Notes under the pieces: model-generated | What the model saw: the letters and a program-made list of their open reading frames with translations, nothing else | What the model was told of the DNA's origin: nothing | Database searches by the model: none | Part shown: positions 16,693 through 23,857 of the stretch, in pieces | How positions within the stretch are numbered: position 1 is the stretch's first letter | Layout: every line of letters starts with the position of its first letter | NCBI GenBank assembly: GCA_016793095.1 | Contig: JAEUJQ010000086.1 | Coordinates: 1 to 37,060 of the forward strand | DNA from: Myxococcaceae bacterium | GTDB lineage: Bacteria > Myxococcota > Myxococcia > Myxococcales > Myxococcaceae | DNA: 37,060 nucleotides | Reading direction: 5' to 3' | Translations under genes and position numbers: made by a program

Positions 16693-17802
16693 TCAGGGCA
16701 CGCGCACCAGAAAGAGGCGGTCGCGCTTCTCGACTTCGTCGAAGCGGCCGAAGACGACGATGAGGCCCTGAGGCGTGCAGAGGCCCACCGGGAAGCGCTG
16801 GCGCCCGAGCGTGTCATCGACTGGACCGACGCGGGCCGGCCGCTTCCCGCCGAGGCCCGACACGTGGAGCCTGCTCGCCGTCCCGTCCTGCTGGTGCTCC
16901 TGCCAGAGTACGCGCGGCGCCGCGGGGCAGTGGAGCGACGGCCAGCCGGTGCCGAGGTCCGTCGACAGCTCGCGCACCAGCGTCTTCTCTTTCACCGCCC
17001 CGCCCACGACCTTCGCCGCGCGCAGCACCGTGCTGCCCCGGGCGTGCCACAGCACCCGCGTCGCCGCGTCGTTCGTCAGCAGCGCGGCCCCGTGCCCATC
17101 GTCGTCGAGGCGCACGACGTCTTTCACCGCGCGCCCGTCGAAGGCCACGAGGCGCAGGGGCGGGCTCAGCGCGGCCACGTACCCGGCGCCCGAAGGCGCG
17201 AGGGCGTCGACGAGCGGCACCGTCCACCCCTCGCCCAGCGGCCTGCCCGGCGCGAGCTGCACGTCTTCGAGCCTCGTGCCGTCCTCTGCGATGCGCGCCA
17301 GCTTCGCCGTGCCCGGCCGCGGGGAGAACGCGGCCCAGCCCACCGCCCACTCCCGGGCCTTCGCGTTCCAGACGATCGAGCCGCCCACCTGGGCCGGCTG
17401 GGAGACGAGCTCGACGAGGGGACCGACGGGCGCGAGCGCGGCGTCGTACCGGCGAAAGCCGCCCCGGCTGGGCACGTCATCGATACGCGGCGGCACGCGG
17501 TACTGGAAGGCGACGCCGAGCCCGGAGCCCGACCAGGCCGCGCGAAGGCCCTCGCACGAGTCTGCTTCGACGCGCACGCGCGCCACGCTGTGCCCCGCGG
17601 GCGTGAGGCGGGTGAGGTAGCAGGCCGAGGCCGCCGGGCTGCGCCACGTCCACGCGAGGATGAAGCCGTCGTTCGTCGCCACGAGCGAGCCCGGAACGGC
17701 GTCGGCGCCGTCGGAGACCTCCACCACCTGCACCGGCTCGACGCCCGGCACCTGCACGTCACCGTCGGCGGCCAGCACGGCTGTCAGGAGGAGGGAGACC
17801 AT
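16693..17802 (-). CDS. secreted beta-propeller-like protein
   Basis: A 369-residue protein with a short signal peptide (MVSLLLTAVLA). The mature protein is made of repeated strand units (FILAWTWRSPAASACYLTRL, GLGVAFQYRVPPRIDD, EWAVGWAAFSPRPG, TRVLWHARGSTVLRAAKV, PRVLWQEHQQDGTASRLHV), each with an aromatic core, in the style of a 6- to 7-bladed propeller. There is no catalytic motif, lipobox or membrane anchor, so it is probably periplasmic or released. It is divergent from the DUF2625 gene with only 44 bp between start codons, so the two share a control region. A degraded relative of its last 60 or so codons lies at 15131-15320. Confidence 0.78.
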   Translation of the reverse strand: MVSLLLTAVLAADGDVQVPGVEPVQVVEVSDGADAVPGSLVATNDGFILAWTWRSPAASACYLTRLTPAGHSVARVRVEADSCEGLRAAWSGSGLGVAFQYRVPPRIDDVPSRGGFRRYDAALAPVGPLVELVSQPAQVGGSIVWNAKAREWAVGWAAFSPRPGTAKLARIAEDGTRLEDVQLAPGRPLGEGWTVPLVDALAPSGAGYVAALSPPLRLVAFDGRAVKDVVRLDDDGHGAALLTNDAATRVLWHARGSTVLRAAKVVGGAVKEKTLVRELSTDLGTGWPSLHCPAAPRVLWQEHQQDGTASRLHVSGLGGKRPARVGPVDDTLGRQRFPVGLCTPQGLIVVFGRFDEVEKRDRLFLVRVP

Positions 17803-17846
17803 CAGCAGACGATACCAGCGCCCACGGCGGACTACGCTCGCCCACC
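17803..17846. promoter_or_regulatory. 44-bp divergent intergenic region
   Basis: The start codons of the propeller gene (minus) and the DUF2625 gene (plus) are separated by 44 bp. Both promoters must lie here or inside the opposing gene. I see no convincing -10/-35 pair or palindrome. Confidence 0.4.
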
Positions 17847-18533
17847 ATGACGCGCGCGCTCGACGAGCTCATCAACACGAAGGAACCCGCCTGGCCGCAG
17901 GTGAAGGCATGGGTGGCCGGCGCGAAGGCGCGCACCGTCGAGGTGCTCGACTCGAACCCGTCGCGCGCGAAGGACGTGCTGCTCGCGCTCCAGGTGACGA
18001 CGCGCTCGCCGATGGGCGCCATCGCGTTCCAGACGGGCGGGCTGCTCATCGACCACGGCTGGGTGCGCGTCTTCGGCGGCGGCTGCGCGCGCTTCGAGGG
18101 CGACCTCGCGCGGTGGAACGGGCTGGGGCCGCGGCCGCTCACCGACCGCTTCGAGGGCGCCATGCTGGTGGGCCACGATGCCCTCGGCGGCTTCTTCGCG
18201 CTCGACGGCGGCGCGCTCGGCGAGGGCAAGGGCCACGCATTCTACCTCGCGCCCGACACCCTGAGCTGGGAGAAGCTCACCGACAGCTACTCGGCGCTGC
18301 TCGTCTTCCTGCTGCAGGGCGACCTCACGGGCTTCTACGGCGACCTGCGCTGGGAGGGCTGGGAGCGCGACGTGAAGGCGCTCTCGCCCGACCGGGGCTT
18401 CCACTTCCACCCGCCGCTCTTCGCCGAGGCAGAGGCCGGCACTCCGCGCAGCCGCAAGGACGTGCCGATGACCGAGCTGCTCGCGCTCACCCTCGACTTC
18501 ATGGAGCAGCTCACCGGCGACGAGACGGCCTGA
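17847..18533 (+). CDS. DUF2625 family protein
   Basis: A 228-residue cytoplasmic protein matching DUF2625 (PF10946). The conserved course is visible: LDELINTKEPAWPQVKAWV at the N terminus, VLDSNPSRAKDVLLALQVTTRSPMGAIAFQTGGLLIDHGWVRVFGGG (quoted in pieces: TTRSPMGAIAF, GLLIDHGWVRVFGGG), LVGHDALGGFFALDGG, FYLAPDTLSWEKLTDSYSAL, and FYGDLRWEGWERDV. The family has no established biochemical role. Length is typical. No signal peptide or membrane span is present. Start ATG at 17847 follows a CCCACC stretch with no clear Shine-Dalgarno. Downstream lies a gene-poor stretch. Confidence 0.85.
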   Translation: MTRALDELINTKEPAWPQVKAWVAGAKARTVEVLDSNPSRAKDVLLALQVTTRSPMGAIAFQTGGLLIDHGWVRVFGGGCARFEGDLARWNGLGPRPLTDRFEGAMLVGHDALGGFFALDGGALGEGKGHAFYLAPDTLSWEKLTDSYSALLVFLLQGDLTGFYGDLRWEGWERDVKALSPDRGFHFHPPLFAEAEAGTPRSRKDVPMTELLALTLDFMEQLTGDETA

Positions 18534-19255
18534 TCGTGCGTCACGGCTCCGCGAACCCGCACCCGTCCGCGCAGGCGTGAACCCGCTCGAAGGCTCCTCG
18601 GCTGGACGGCGCGTCCGCTCGAGCGCACCGGGGCACTTCGAGCCCTGACCCTCGTTGCGAACGACCTCAGCGGCGGTTCGGCAGCCGGCCGGTTCGCTCC
18701 GGCGGTGCCTCTCCCAGGGCGTGCAGACCAGGTGACGAAGAGCCGTCTACGAGTTGACGTCACCTTGTTGACCGCTCTTCCGTCTCGCCGTTCACACCTC
18801 CCGGGAGGAGCCGCCGCCTCCTGGCGCTGCAGCCCGCGAACGACGCCGAAGCTGCTCCTCGTGGAGTCGCCGAGCCTTCTCTGGTCGGCGTGCGTCACGC
18901 TCCCCCTGGTCGCAGAAGCCCTGCCGTCGTCTGGCTTCGCCAGCACCCTGCACGAGACGGAGTTCGGTGCAGCTCGCGAACGCCGCGAACCCGAGCGTGA
19001 AGAGACGAGGCGCGCCCAGAGGCACTCACGCCGCACGGGCCAGCGCGGATTGCGCTTGAACGTCGTGAGTTCTCCGAAGTCCGACTGGCGCTCCTGTTCC
19101 GGAGAGTCTGGCCGGTCGCGACGCTGGCCGGTGCAGGAGGAGAACCGCCAGCCGCTGCTCGGGCGTGCAGCCGACTGGCTCCGCGCTGGCCAGAGCCTCG
19201 TGGCCTGGGCCCGCGACGCCAGGGAAGCCCGCGCTGCGCTAGACAGGTCTCCTGC
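18534..19255. other. 722-bp gene-poor stretch, possibly with a second decayed remnant
   Basis: No convincing gene is visible on either strand. The long open frames across it are Arg/Ser-rich and have no recognisable domain. On the minus strand near 19170-19050 one frame reads PVGCTPEQRLAVLL and another reads TFKRNPRWPVR, faintly recalling PVGLCTPQGLIVV and EKRDRLFLVR at the end of the propeller protein at 16693-17802. The match is much weaker than that at 15131-15320 and could be chance. Small GC palindromes occur, such as GGACG/CGTCC at 18604-18616. Confidence 0.4.
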
Positions 19256-19573
19256 ATGGGCTGGGCGATCGACGTGGGAGCGGGGTGCGTCGCGGGTGCG
19301 CTGGGGGGCCTGTTGTGCGGGGCGCTCGAGCTCAGGTGGCGGCAGCACGCCAACCGCGCCCGCATCGCGCGGGGCGAGCCCGGAAGGCGCGACGAGCTCT
19401 TCCCGCGGTGGTGGCTGCCGGGAGCCATGGTCGGGGCGGCCGTTGCCGTCGCTGCGGCGAGCGGCGGACTGCTGATGGTGACCACCGGTGCGCTGGTGGC
19501 GCCGTCCGCGCTGTGGCTGGTGGCGCGGTTGGTCGGCGCCTCGATCGCTCGCCTCGGTCGTCCACGCGTGTGA
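19256..19573 (+). CDS. small membrane protein with Gly/Ala-rich helices
   Basis: A 105-residue protein with hydrophobic segments near residues 5-25 (VGAGCVAGALGGLLCGAL) and 55-95 (AMVGAAVAVAAASGG and LMVTTGALVAPSALWLVARLV), separated by a basic cytoplasmic-type loop (RWRQHANRARIARG). This fits two or three transmembrane helices. It lies 20 bp ahead of the leucine-rich-repeat gene and may be co-transcribed with it. Third-position GC is consistently high. The ATG at 19256 lacks a strong Shine-Dalgarno. I do not recognise a family. Confidence 0.65.
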   Translation: MGWAIDVGAGCVAGALGGLLCGALELRWRQHANRARIARGEPGRRDELFPRWWLPGAMVGAAVAVAAASGGLLMVTTGALVAPSALWLVARLVGASIARLGRPRV

Positions 19574-19593
19574 CGCTGGTGAGGAGGGGATCG

Positions 19594-21126
19594 ATGGCCA
19601 CCGACGGAGGCAAGGCAATGCCAGACCTGGTCGCGGCCCTCCGCGAGTGTCCTGCAGGTCGGGCCACGTCGCAGTTCGACGCAGCGCTCGCGCAGCCCGA
19701 GCACGAGGCGAGGCGGTGTGAGCTCGCGACCGCCCTCCGGCTCCGTGGCGAGGCCTGGGCAGACCTCATCGAGACGCAGCTCCAGACAGGCGCGCTGTCG
19801 GATCACGAGCTGGACCGGCACCGTGAACTCCTGTCACGGCAGCTCCCGATCCTCGAGTGCTCCCCAGCGCTCCACGACGCCCTGCGCGAGGGCGCCCTGG
19901 GCATGCGTCAGGGGTTGGTCGAGCGCGCCACGCTCTCGCCCGAGGCCCTGCTGGCCGATGCCGAAGCGCTCTTCGTGCTCGCGCCGCTCCGCTCCATCTC
20001 GCTCAATGGCGCCAGCGTCGAGCAGGCCCGCGCGCTCGGCCGGCTGCACCAGCTCGGGCGCCTCCACCACCTCGGAATGTCCGGAAGAGAGCTCGGCGAC
20101 GATGGGGTGGGCGCCCTGATCCAGAGCCCGCATCTCCGTGCGCTGACGACGCTCGATCTCTACGACGTGGGCATCGGTGACGCGACGCTGCGCCTGCTGG
20201 GCGCTCAGGACGTCTTGCCCGCCCTGCGCCGGTTGTCGCTCGGTGAGACCCGGCACTCTCGCGAGGGGCTCGCCGCGCTCCTTCGCCGCCCGTCGATCGC
20301 GGCGCTGCGGGAGCTGGTCGTCGATGGACATTGGCTCGACGACGGAGCGATCGACGAGCTCGCAGCAGCGCCCGGGCTCGAGCTCGAGACGCTCACCTTG
20401 ATCCATGGCCGCATCGGACCGGCGCTGAGGGCCCTGGCGTCGTCGAGGGTCGTCACGAAGCTGCGCCGGCTTCACCTCACCCGCGGCCTCCGAGATGCGG
20501 GCGCCACCCTCGAGCTGCTCGCCGGGCTGGAGCAGCTCGAGGTCCTGGGCCTCACGGGTTGGCCACTCGGTCACCCGGTGGTTGACGCTGTCTGCCGCCC
20601 CATGGCCTCGAGTCGGCTCGTCGAGCTGACCTTGTCGGAGACGGGCCTCGACGACGCGGCGGCGCGAACGCTCGCAGAGTCGGACATCGCGCAGCTCGCC
20701 TGGCTCGACCTCTCGTCGAACGCGATCGGCAACGACGGCGCGGCGGCTCTCGCACGAGCGCGCTTCGCACCACGGCTGACCCGCCTGGGCCTGGAGGGGA
20801 ATCAGCTCGGATCGAGGGGAGCGGCCGCGCTGGTCGAAGGGACCGCGTCGCTCGTCGCGCTCGACCTCAGCGCCAACCCGCTCGGCGATGACGGCGCGAG
20901 AGAGCTCGCTGCTGCCCCGGCGCTGGGACAGGTCGAGTTGTTGATGCTGGCGGGGTGCGCGATCGGCCCGGCGGGTGCTCGCGCGCTGCTCGACTCGCCG
21001 CACCTGCAGCAGGCGAAGCGGATCGTCCTGGACCCCGGAGCCGGCCGCGAGGTGTGGGAGGAGCTCAGTCGCCGACGAGCCGGCCACGACCCGCTCATGC
21101 ATGTCGGCGTGCGTCGCTGGTGCTGA
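19594..21126 (+). CDS. leucine-rich-repeat protein (RNase-inhibitor type) with TIGR02996-like N terminus
   Basis: A 510-residue protein. The ATG at 19594 is preceded by AGGAGG six bases upstream; a second ATG at 19618 also has a GGAGG, so either may be used. The first 65 residues (DLVAALRECPAG ... CELATALRLRGEAWADLIETQLQ) resemble the myxobacterial TIGR02996 repeat-companion domain, in which a YADWLEERGD motif is usual; here it is changed to ATALRLRGEA. From about residue 130, leucine-rich repeats of 25-28 residues follow: LTTLDLYDVGIGDATLRLL, LAWLDLSSNAIGNDGAAAL, LTRLGLEGNQLGSRGAAAL, LVALDLSANPLGDDGAREL. They form a curved interaction surface. No signal peptide is present, so it is probably cytoplasmic. 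The partner is unknown. Confidence 0.85.
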   Translation: MATDGGKAMPDLVAALRECPAGRATSQFDAALAQPEHEARRCELATALRLRGEAWADLIETQLQTGALSDHELDRHRELLSRQLPILECSPALHDALREGALGMRQGLVERATLSPEALLADAEALFVLAPLRSISLNGASVEQARALGRLHQLGRLHHLGMSGRELGDDGVGALIQSPHLRALTTLDLYDVGIGDATLRLLGAQDVLPALRRLSLGETRHSREGLAALLRRPSIAALRELVVDGHWLDDGAIDELAAAPGLELETLTLIHGRIGPALRALASSRVVTKLRRLHLTRGLRDAGATLELLAGLEQLEVLGLTGWPLGHPVVDAVCRPMASSRLVELTLSETGLDDAAARTLAESDIAQLAWLDLSSNAIGNDGAAALARARFAPRLTRLGLEGNQLGSRGAAALVEGTASLVALDLSANPLGDDGARELAAAPALGQVELLMLAGCAIGPAGARALLDSPHLQQAKRIVLDPGAGREVWEELSRRRAGHDPLMHVGVRRWC

Positions 21127-21143
21127 CGGATCGAGCCGGGCGA

Positions 21144-21162
21144 GCTCCCGTCTTCGGGGAGC
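21144..21162 (+). terminator. stem-loop after the leucine-rich-repeat gene
   Basis: GCTCCC (21144-21149) pairs with GGGAGC (21157-21162) around a GTCTTCG loop, 18 bases past the stop codon of the leucine-rich-repeat gene. There is no U tract; a terminator role is plausible. Confidence 0.4.
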
Positions 21163-21257
21163 GTCGGACCCGCCGCTTCGTGTTCGCGCCTCAGCATCAA
21201 CCTCGATGGCCGCCGGATTTGTCGCGCGCCCCGCAGCCGCGGGGGAGACTCGACGCC

Positions 21258-21902
21258 ATGACCGGAACCCGAGAGTGGGCGCGGCTGCCGCTGGTGCTCG
21301 GCGCCGTCCTCGTCGCCATCTTCATCCCCACGTTCCTCACCACGCCTGAGGGCAAGCTCAACTGGTGGCTCGAGGTGGGCCCGGCCGTCATCGGCATGGT
21401 GGCGCTCGGGGCGACGTTCAAGCGCTTTCCCATGTCGCGCCTCATCTACGTCTGCGTCTTCATCCACATCCTCGTGCTCGTGTACGGCGGCTACTACACG
21501 TACGCGAAGGCGCCGCTGGGCGAGTGGGCGAAAGAGGCGTTCGGCTGGCAGCGCAACAACTACGACAAGATCGGCCACTTCTCGTTCGGCTTCTTCCCCG
21601 TCTTCATCCTCCGCGAGGTGCTCTTGCGGAAGACGAAGCTCGACCGCGGCGGCTGGTTCGTCTTCATCCAGGTGACGATGATCCTCGGCTTCGCCGCGAT
21701 GTACGAGTTCGTCGAGTGGTTCGGCGCCCTCGCGCTCGACCCGGAGGGCGGCGACAAGTTCCTCGGCACCCAGGGCTACGTCTGGGACGCCCAGAGCGAC
21801 ATGCTGTGGGCGGGCATCGGGGCCAGCGTGGCGCTGCTGCTCTTCGCCGGCCTGCACGACAAGTCGATGGACAAGGCGCGCGCGGCGCTCACTTCACCGT
21901 GA
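21258..21902 (+). CDS. DUF2238/YjdF-like integral membrane protein
   Basis: A 214-residue protein with about six hydrophobic spans, starting at the ATG at 21258. Family blocks are WWLEVGPAVIGMVAL, IHILVLVYGGYYTYAKAP, NNYDKIGHFSFGFFPVFILREVLLR, AAMYEFVEWFGAL, and LGTQGYVWDAQSDMLWAGIGA. The His and Arg of GHFSFGFFP...REVLLR, the Glu of YEFVEW and the DAQSDM motif are polar residues within the membrane region, typical of DUF2238 (YjdF). This family is an uncharacterised inner-membrane group. Its stop codon lies inside the 3' end of the convergent lipoprotein gene at 21889-22392. Confidence 0.88.
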   Translation: MTGTREWARLPLVLGAVLVAIFIPTFLTTPEGKLNWWLEVGPAVIGMVALGATFKRFPMSRLIYVCVFIHILVLVYGGYYTYAKAPLGEWAKEAFGWQRNNYDKIGHFSFGFFPVFILREVLLRKTKLDRGGWFVFIQVTMILGFAAMYEFVEWFGALALDPEGGDKFLGTQGYVWDAQSDMLWAGIGASVALLLFAGLHDKSMDKARAALTSP

Positions 21903-22392
21903 CGGGCACGTCCTTCGTCGCGTCGTCGGCGATGAGGCGAATGGTGGCCTTGCCCTGCTTGCGGCCCTGCACGAACAACGTCGACTCGCGCCGGGTGACG
22001 TCGGTCCCGTCCTTCCACTCGTCTTTCTTCACGCGCTGGCCCCAGTAGAGGTCGGCGACGTCGCCCTTCACCTGCACCTCGACGGGCTTGAGCTCGTCGA
22101 TGCGGAACTCCATCACCTCGCCGACGGTGAGGCCGATCTCGTCGGTGTCGAGCAGCCAGGGCGGGCTCCAGCCGGGCGCCGGGCTCCAGCTGCGGCGGAC
22201 GTCGTTGGCGAGCTCCTCTTCGTACTTCTCGCGGGTGATGATCTCCTGCGGCGCGTCGAGGCTCTTCACCGTCGCGGCGTCCTTCGTGTACACGCGGCGC
22301 CAGTCCCCCCGATCCACCGCGCGGAAGTTGGAGCACGCGGTCGCGACGAGCAGGGTGCCAAGGGCGTACAGCCGGAGCGGAGTCGGGCGCAT
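21889..22392 (-). CDS. small lipoprotein with C-terminal Ig-like strands
   Basis: A 167-residue protein starting at the ATG at 22392, which gives the signal peptide MRPTPLRLYALGTLLVATAC with lipobox Cys20. The mature part begins with a charged helix (FRAVDRGDWRRVYTKDAATV, EIITREKYEEELANDVRRSW), then a beta domain (EIGLTVGEVMEFRIDEL, VEVQVKGDVADLYWG, STLFVQGRKQGKATIRLIADD, KDVPVTV), like a bacterial Ig-like or pilus-assembly (BON/CpaC-like) sandwich. No function is assigned. Its stop overlaps the end of the DUF2238 gene by 14 bp in convergent orientation. Confidence 0.8.
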   Translation of the reverse strand: MRPTPLRLYALGTLLVATACSNFRAVDRGDWRRVYTKDAATVKSLDAPQEIITREKYEEELANDVRRSWSPAPGWSPPWLLDTDEIGLTVGEVMEFRIDELKPVEVQVKGDVADLYWGQRVKKDEWKDGTDVTRRESTLFVQGRKQGKATIRLIADDATKDVPVTVK

Positions 22393-22543
22393 GCCGTGAT
22401 GGTCGCGTGCTTCGAGGTGGCTGTCAGCAAGTGCGGGGGTTCGTTGGGCTGCCACCCGCGCCTACCTCAGCGGTGCTGGTCGCCCTTCAGAGAACCGCAT
22501 GCCCGTGTCGAGGAGGTGTCAGCCACCCCACGAAGGGTCTCCC

Positions 22544-23809
22544 ATGACACTGGACCGCGAACTCGACGGGAAGATCGTCGAAGCCATCAAACAGAACGCG
22601 GTCCGGGTGCCTCCGTTCCCCGCGGCGGTGCTGAAGCTGTCGGCGGTCATCCAGCGGCCGACGCACTCGTTGGATGAGGTCGTGAACGTCGTGCAGCAGG
22701 ACCCCGCGCTCGCGGCGTCGGTGCTGCGGGTGGCCAACTCGGTCTACTTCCGCCGCGACGAGGCGGTGACGGGGCTCAAGAAGGCCATCACGCGCATCGG
22801 CGAGAAGGAGCTGAGCCACGTCGTGATGGCCGCGGGCTTGAGCCGCACCGCCCTGGCCCCCGGTCCGTTGAGCGCCCTGCGTCGGCAGGTGTGGCACGAG
22901 GCCCTGGTGGGCGCGACGCTGTCCGAGGTGGTGGCGCGGGCCGTGGGTCGCAACCCCGAGGAGCACTTCGTGCTCGGGCTGCTCCATGACGTGGGGCGCC
23001 TCGTCGCCGTGGTGACGCTCGAGAAGCTGCTCGAGGGCTCGAAGACCGAGCCGCGCTCAGCGGACGAGTGGTGGCCGGTCGTCGAGCAGTACCACGTCGA
23101 GCTGGGCCTCGTGCTCGCCACGAAGTGGGGGCTTCCGGCGATGGTGAGTGACGTCATCTCGCAGCACCATGCCCCGAAGCCGGTGGGCCAGTACGCACCG
23201 TCGGCTGAGGTCGTCGCGGCGAGCGATCAGCTCGTCATCCTGCTCCAGGGCCGCGACACCATCGACCCCGAGGTGCTCACGGCCGTTCGCCTGCTCGAGC
23301 GCGCCGAGCAGCGCGAGCAGGTGGCGAGGGAGATCCCGCTCGCGCTGGGGGTCGTCGCGAACATGGAGCAGGACATCGTGCCCGACACGTCCAGGTCACT
23401 GGTCATTCCCGCGTCCGGCGGCACGCCCGTGCCCGAGACCCTCAGCCCTGCGCCCGTCACCCGAACCGCGTCACCGTCACCGTCCCCCTCTCCGGCCCCG
23501 TCGGCCCCAGCGCCTGGTTCTCCAGCTCAGGCGATGCTCAAGCCGTTCTCGGTCGGCTTGCCCGCGAAGGGCGTCACCTGCGAGGGCACGGGCGTGAGCA
23601 CCTCGGCGGTGCGCTTCCTCTCGCCCGTCGCGATGCAGCTCAACTTCCTGGTCGAGGTCGAGCTGACGGCCCATGGAGGGCCCTTCCGCATGCTGGCGAA
23701 GGTGCAGCGCTGCGACGCGCGAAGCGAAGGCCACGATGTCGAGGTCTCGCCGTTTGCGTTGTCAGGAGCGGCGGCGCAGCACTGGCGCGAGTTCCAGCAC
23801 GCCGGGTGA
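22544..23809 (+). CDS. HDOD signalling protein with degenerate C-terminal PilZ-like domain
   Basis: A 421-residue cytoplasmic protein starting at the ATG at 22544, with GAAGG eight bases upstream. Residues 15-210 are an HDOD domain: RVPPFPAAVLKLSAVI (21-36), DEVVNVVQQDPALAASVLRVANSVYF (44-69, quoted as VVQQDPALAASVLRVANS), GLKKAITRIGEKEL, and LGLLHDVGRLVAV with an intact HD pair at 148-149. A helical segment continues to about 275. A Pro/Ser linker (295-328) leads to a C-terminal domain (333-418) with the strand order of PilZ, but without a clear RxxxR motif and with GVSTSAVRF where D/NxSxxG is expected. Cyclic-di-GMP binding is therefore doubtful. HDOD proteins act in signalling; the output here is unknown. 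Its 3' end converges on the pseudokinase gene. Confidence 0.88.
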   Translation: MTLDRELDGKIVEAIKQNAVRVPPFPAAVLKLSAVIQRPTHSLDEVVNVVQQDPALAASVLRVANSVYFRRDEAVTGLKKAITRIGEKELSHVVMAAGLSRTALAPGPLSALRRQVWHEALVGATLSEVVARAVGRNPEEHFVLGLLHDVGRLVAVVTLEKLLEGSKTEPRSADEWWPVVEQYHVELGLVLATKWGLPAMVSDVISQHHAPKPVGQYAPSAEVVAASDQLVILLQGRDTIDPEVLTAVRLLERAEQREQVAREIPLALGVVANMEQDIVPDTSRSLVIPASGGTPVPETLSPAPVTRTASPSPSPSPAPSAPAPGSPAQAMLKPFSVGLPAKGVTCEGTGVSTSAVRFLSPVAMQLNFLVEVELTAHGGPFRMLAKVQRCDARSEGHDVEVSPFALSGAAAQHWREFQHAG

Positions 23810-23815
23810 GGTGGC

Positions 23816-23833
23816 GGAAGAGCGGCCGCTTCC
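23816..23833. terminator. stem-loop between convergent genes
   Basis: GGAAGAGCGG and CCGCTTCC (23816-23833) pair with a single bulged A, 7 bases after the HDOD gene and 25 bases beyond the stop of the convergent pseudokinase gene. It could serve both strands. There is no U tract. Confidence 0.4.
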
Positions 23834-23857
23834 AGTGAGCATCACCGGTGCGGCTGG

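Noticed and set aside
18335..19821. Long open frames on both strands through the gene-poor stretch.
   Set aside because: Arg/Ser-rich composition, no recognisable domain, and overlap with the 3' end of DUF2625 and the start of better-supported genes.
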